Below, piece after piece: positions 62,713 to 64,000 of a DNA stretch of 64,000 bases. The position numbers and the translations under genes were made by a program. The notes beneath the pieces were generated by a model. It was not told where the DNA came from. It did no database searches and worked only from the letters and a program-made list of their open reading frames with translations. This DNA is from Diatrype stigma. Taxonomy: Eukaryota; Ascomycota; Sordariomycetes; Xylariales; Diatrypaceae. Position 1 is the first letter of the stretch; every line of letters begins with the position of its first letter. The DNA is taken from assembly GCA_022225965.2 (NCBI GenBank), contig JAKJXP020000001.1, positions 1,302,001-1,366,000 of the forward strand, written 5' to 3'.

Positions 62713-64000
62713 TGCGATGGTGTTGATAGATACTTGGTATTTGGTAGAAAACTGAGTTGTGTCTGACTACTCCTCACATTAGTTATCAGCTCCTGAATCT
62801 CTATTGTGTGAAAAACATGAAGCTGTGTGAGACTTCAACCAACATGTCGAGTTTAGGATGCATGAATTGGCAAAATACTTACCTCGAAGATGCTGGTGCT
62901 CTTATTAAGCACTTGGGGTATATCAAAGGGTGAATCACGAAGTAGAGGCTGTTGAAAACTGTCTTGCGTTAGTGATGTGGTAGATCAATGCCAATTTGGA
63001 TATTCTTTGAGTAACAGGCAGTTGCTGGAAGTGAATAGGGAAGCGTGATGGATAGACAGGCGACTGAAAGCAAGGGCTGGCAGGTACTTGAAGAGGCCGT
63101 CGTAAGTGTAGAAAAGTAAGATTATGCGGATATTATCTTCTGCTTGTGAAATGGAAGGTGCCAAACCAGGGACTTTGTATCGAGTATGATTGGGCGAAGA
63201 TGATGATGGGTAGATCAACACCGGTAGGAGGCACATACCTCAGGACTTTCGTTTCGATGTTCAGGAAGCTTTGCAGACAATGCCAAAGCCAACCGCTAGA
63301 TGTTGAAGAGAAGAGTTAATGCTTATTGGGTAGAGAGTTGAAAGACGGCTAGGAATTCCTGTCAGAGTAAAAGTGGCTGGAAGAACGGGAAGGTGGTTCA
63401 GCAAGGTTAGATAGATGAGTGAGTATGAATGATGCTAATGATCTAAGTGGGGATTTTCACAGCACATATTTTCTGATGATGGGATTCATTTGCAAGAGGG
63501 TCGCCTAAAGGTCAAAGTCGAACGTGTAGGCTGGGTGTAATATGTGATGGGCTAGGTAATAGAGATGATGTATGCTTGGGTATCGAAGATTTGGGATATG
63601 AGTATGCCGAAGTTCCTGACAAGCCTGGAGGGTGTTTCCTGTTGAAAGGAAAGAGCACGCAGGGATAGAATGCCAAGAGAAATTCAAGGTTCAGGCAAAC
63701 AGGCGGGTGCTAGAATGGTCTTGAATCAACGACGATGGAGGAAGACCACTTACTCGATCAAAGGTAACGTCAAAGTAACACCAGACCGAAATCAGAACTC
63801 CGAACGCCTCCCTTAGCTCTAGAAGCCTGAAGATGGGAAAGATCCACGTTAGTTACTGAGTAGTAGAAGTAATGATGTGATGGTTTGTAAGAGACGCGAT
63901 GATAAGGGCAATGAGCCTTTGTCAAGGATGTTTATGTAGAATGTTCAGAGCAATGTGTAGCTTGGGGGATTGTTGGCACTGTTGTAGTAGCCACTAGATA
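62713..64000 (-). promoter_or_regulatory. upstream region of the F-box-like gene, possible leader introns
   Basis: No supported coding frame is seen. On the minus strand, consensus donors GAG/GTAAGT (at 62882), GAG/GTATGT (near 63239) and GTAAGT (near 63753) occur. A CTAAT branch-like site with an AG lies just upstream of the start codon (about 62770-62785). This pattern suggests a spliced 5' leader, or extra upstream exons continuing beyond the window. Coding exons cannot be proved. Confidence 0.4.

Overview
The window is nuclear DNA of a filamentous ascomycete (Pezizomycotina, most likely a Sordariomycete). The genes carry short introns of about 50-230 bp with GT(A/G)(A/C)GT donors, CTAAC/CTGAC branch sites and (C/T)AG acceptors. 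Many genes have GC-rich third codon positions, the intergenic spaces of 0.5-4.8 kb are long and more AT-rich, and the encoded families (Spc7, an AME1-like protein, WSC-domain and GH76 secreted proteins) are fungal. I see no rRNA, tRNA, CRISPR array, prokaryotic operon or intact transposon.

Layout. 1-4866 has no convincing gene but holds several small repeats, including a six-copy 43-bp minisatellite. 4867-8715 (-) encodes a 1282-residue multi-pass protein with a huge repeat-rich disordered tail. 10288-14981 (-) is the outer-kinetochore scaffold Spc7 (KNL1), divergent from ribosomal protein S11 (15834-16667, +). A twin-CX9C protein (17720-18954, +), a spliced 58-residue cysteine-rich protein (20774-21047, -), a four-span membrane protein (24620-25610, -) and an AME1/CENP-U-like inner-kinetochore protein (26957-29442, -) follow. 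Then come an unidentified acidic Cys-rich protein (32064-34253, +), a KDEL-receptor-family protein with a long acidic tail (35423-36843, +), a GH76 glycosidase (37770-39947, -), a secreted protein of unknown function (41803-43869, +), mitochondrial lysyl-tRNA synthetase (44367-46286, -) divergent from Tim10 (47144-47522, +), a secreted alpha/beta hydrolase with a WSC domain (50885-52465, +), mitochondrial-type adenylate kinase (54319-55218, +), a tiny single-span membrane protein (57367-57615, -) and an F-box-like protein (60312-62712, -).

The genes do not form one pathway or an obvious secondary-metabolite cluster. Three loose themes recur: kinetochore (Spc7, AME1-like), mitochondrion (LysRS, Tim10, adenylate kinase, possibly the CX9C protein) and secretory pathway/cell surface (KDEL-receptor-like protein, GH76, WSC hydrolase, secreted unknown). 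Nothing here is clearly a new multi-gene system. The most unusual items are the KDEL-receptor paralogue with an appended acidic tail, the short spliced genes that ORF calling misses, the 10-nt first exon of the AME1-like gene, a 54-nt stop-free intron in the F-box-like gene, and several repeat arrays. Exon boundaries were read from splice consensus and reading-frame continuity, not from RNA. Residue counts assume those models.
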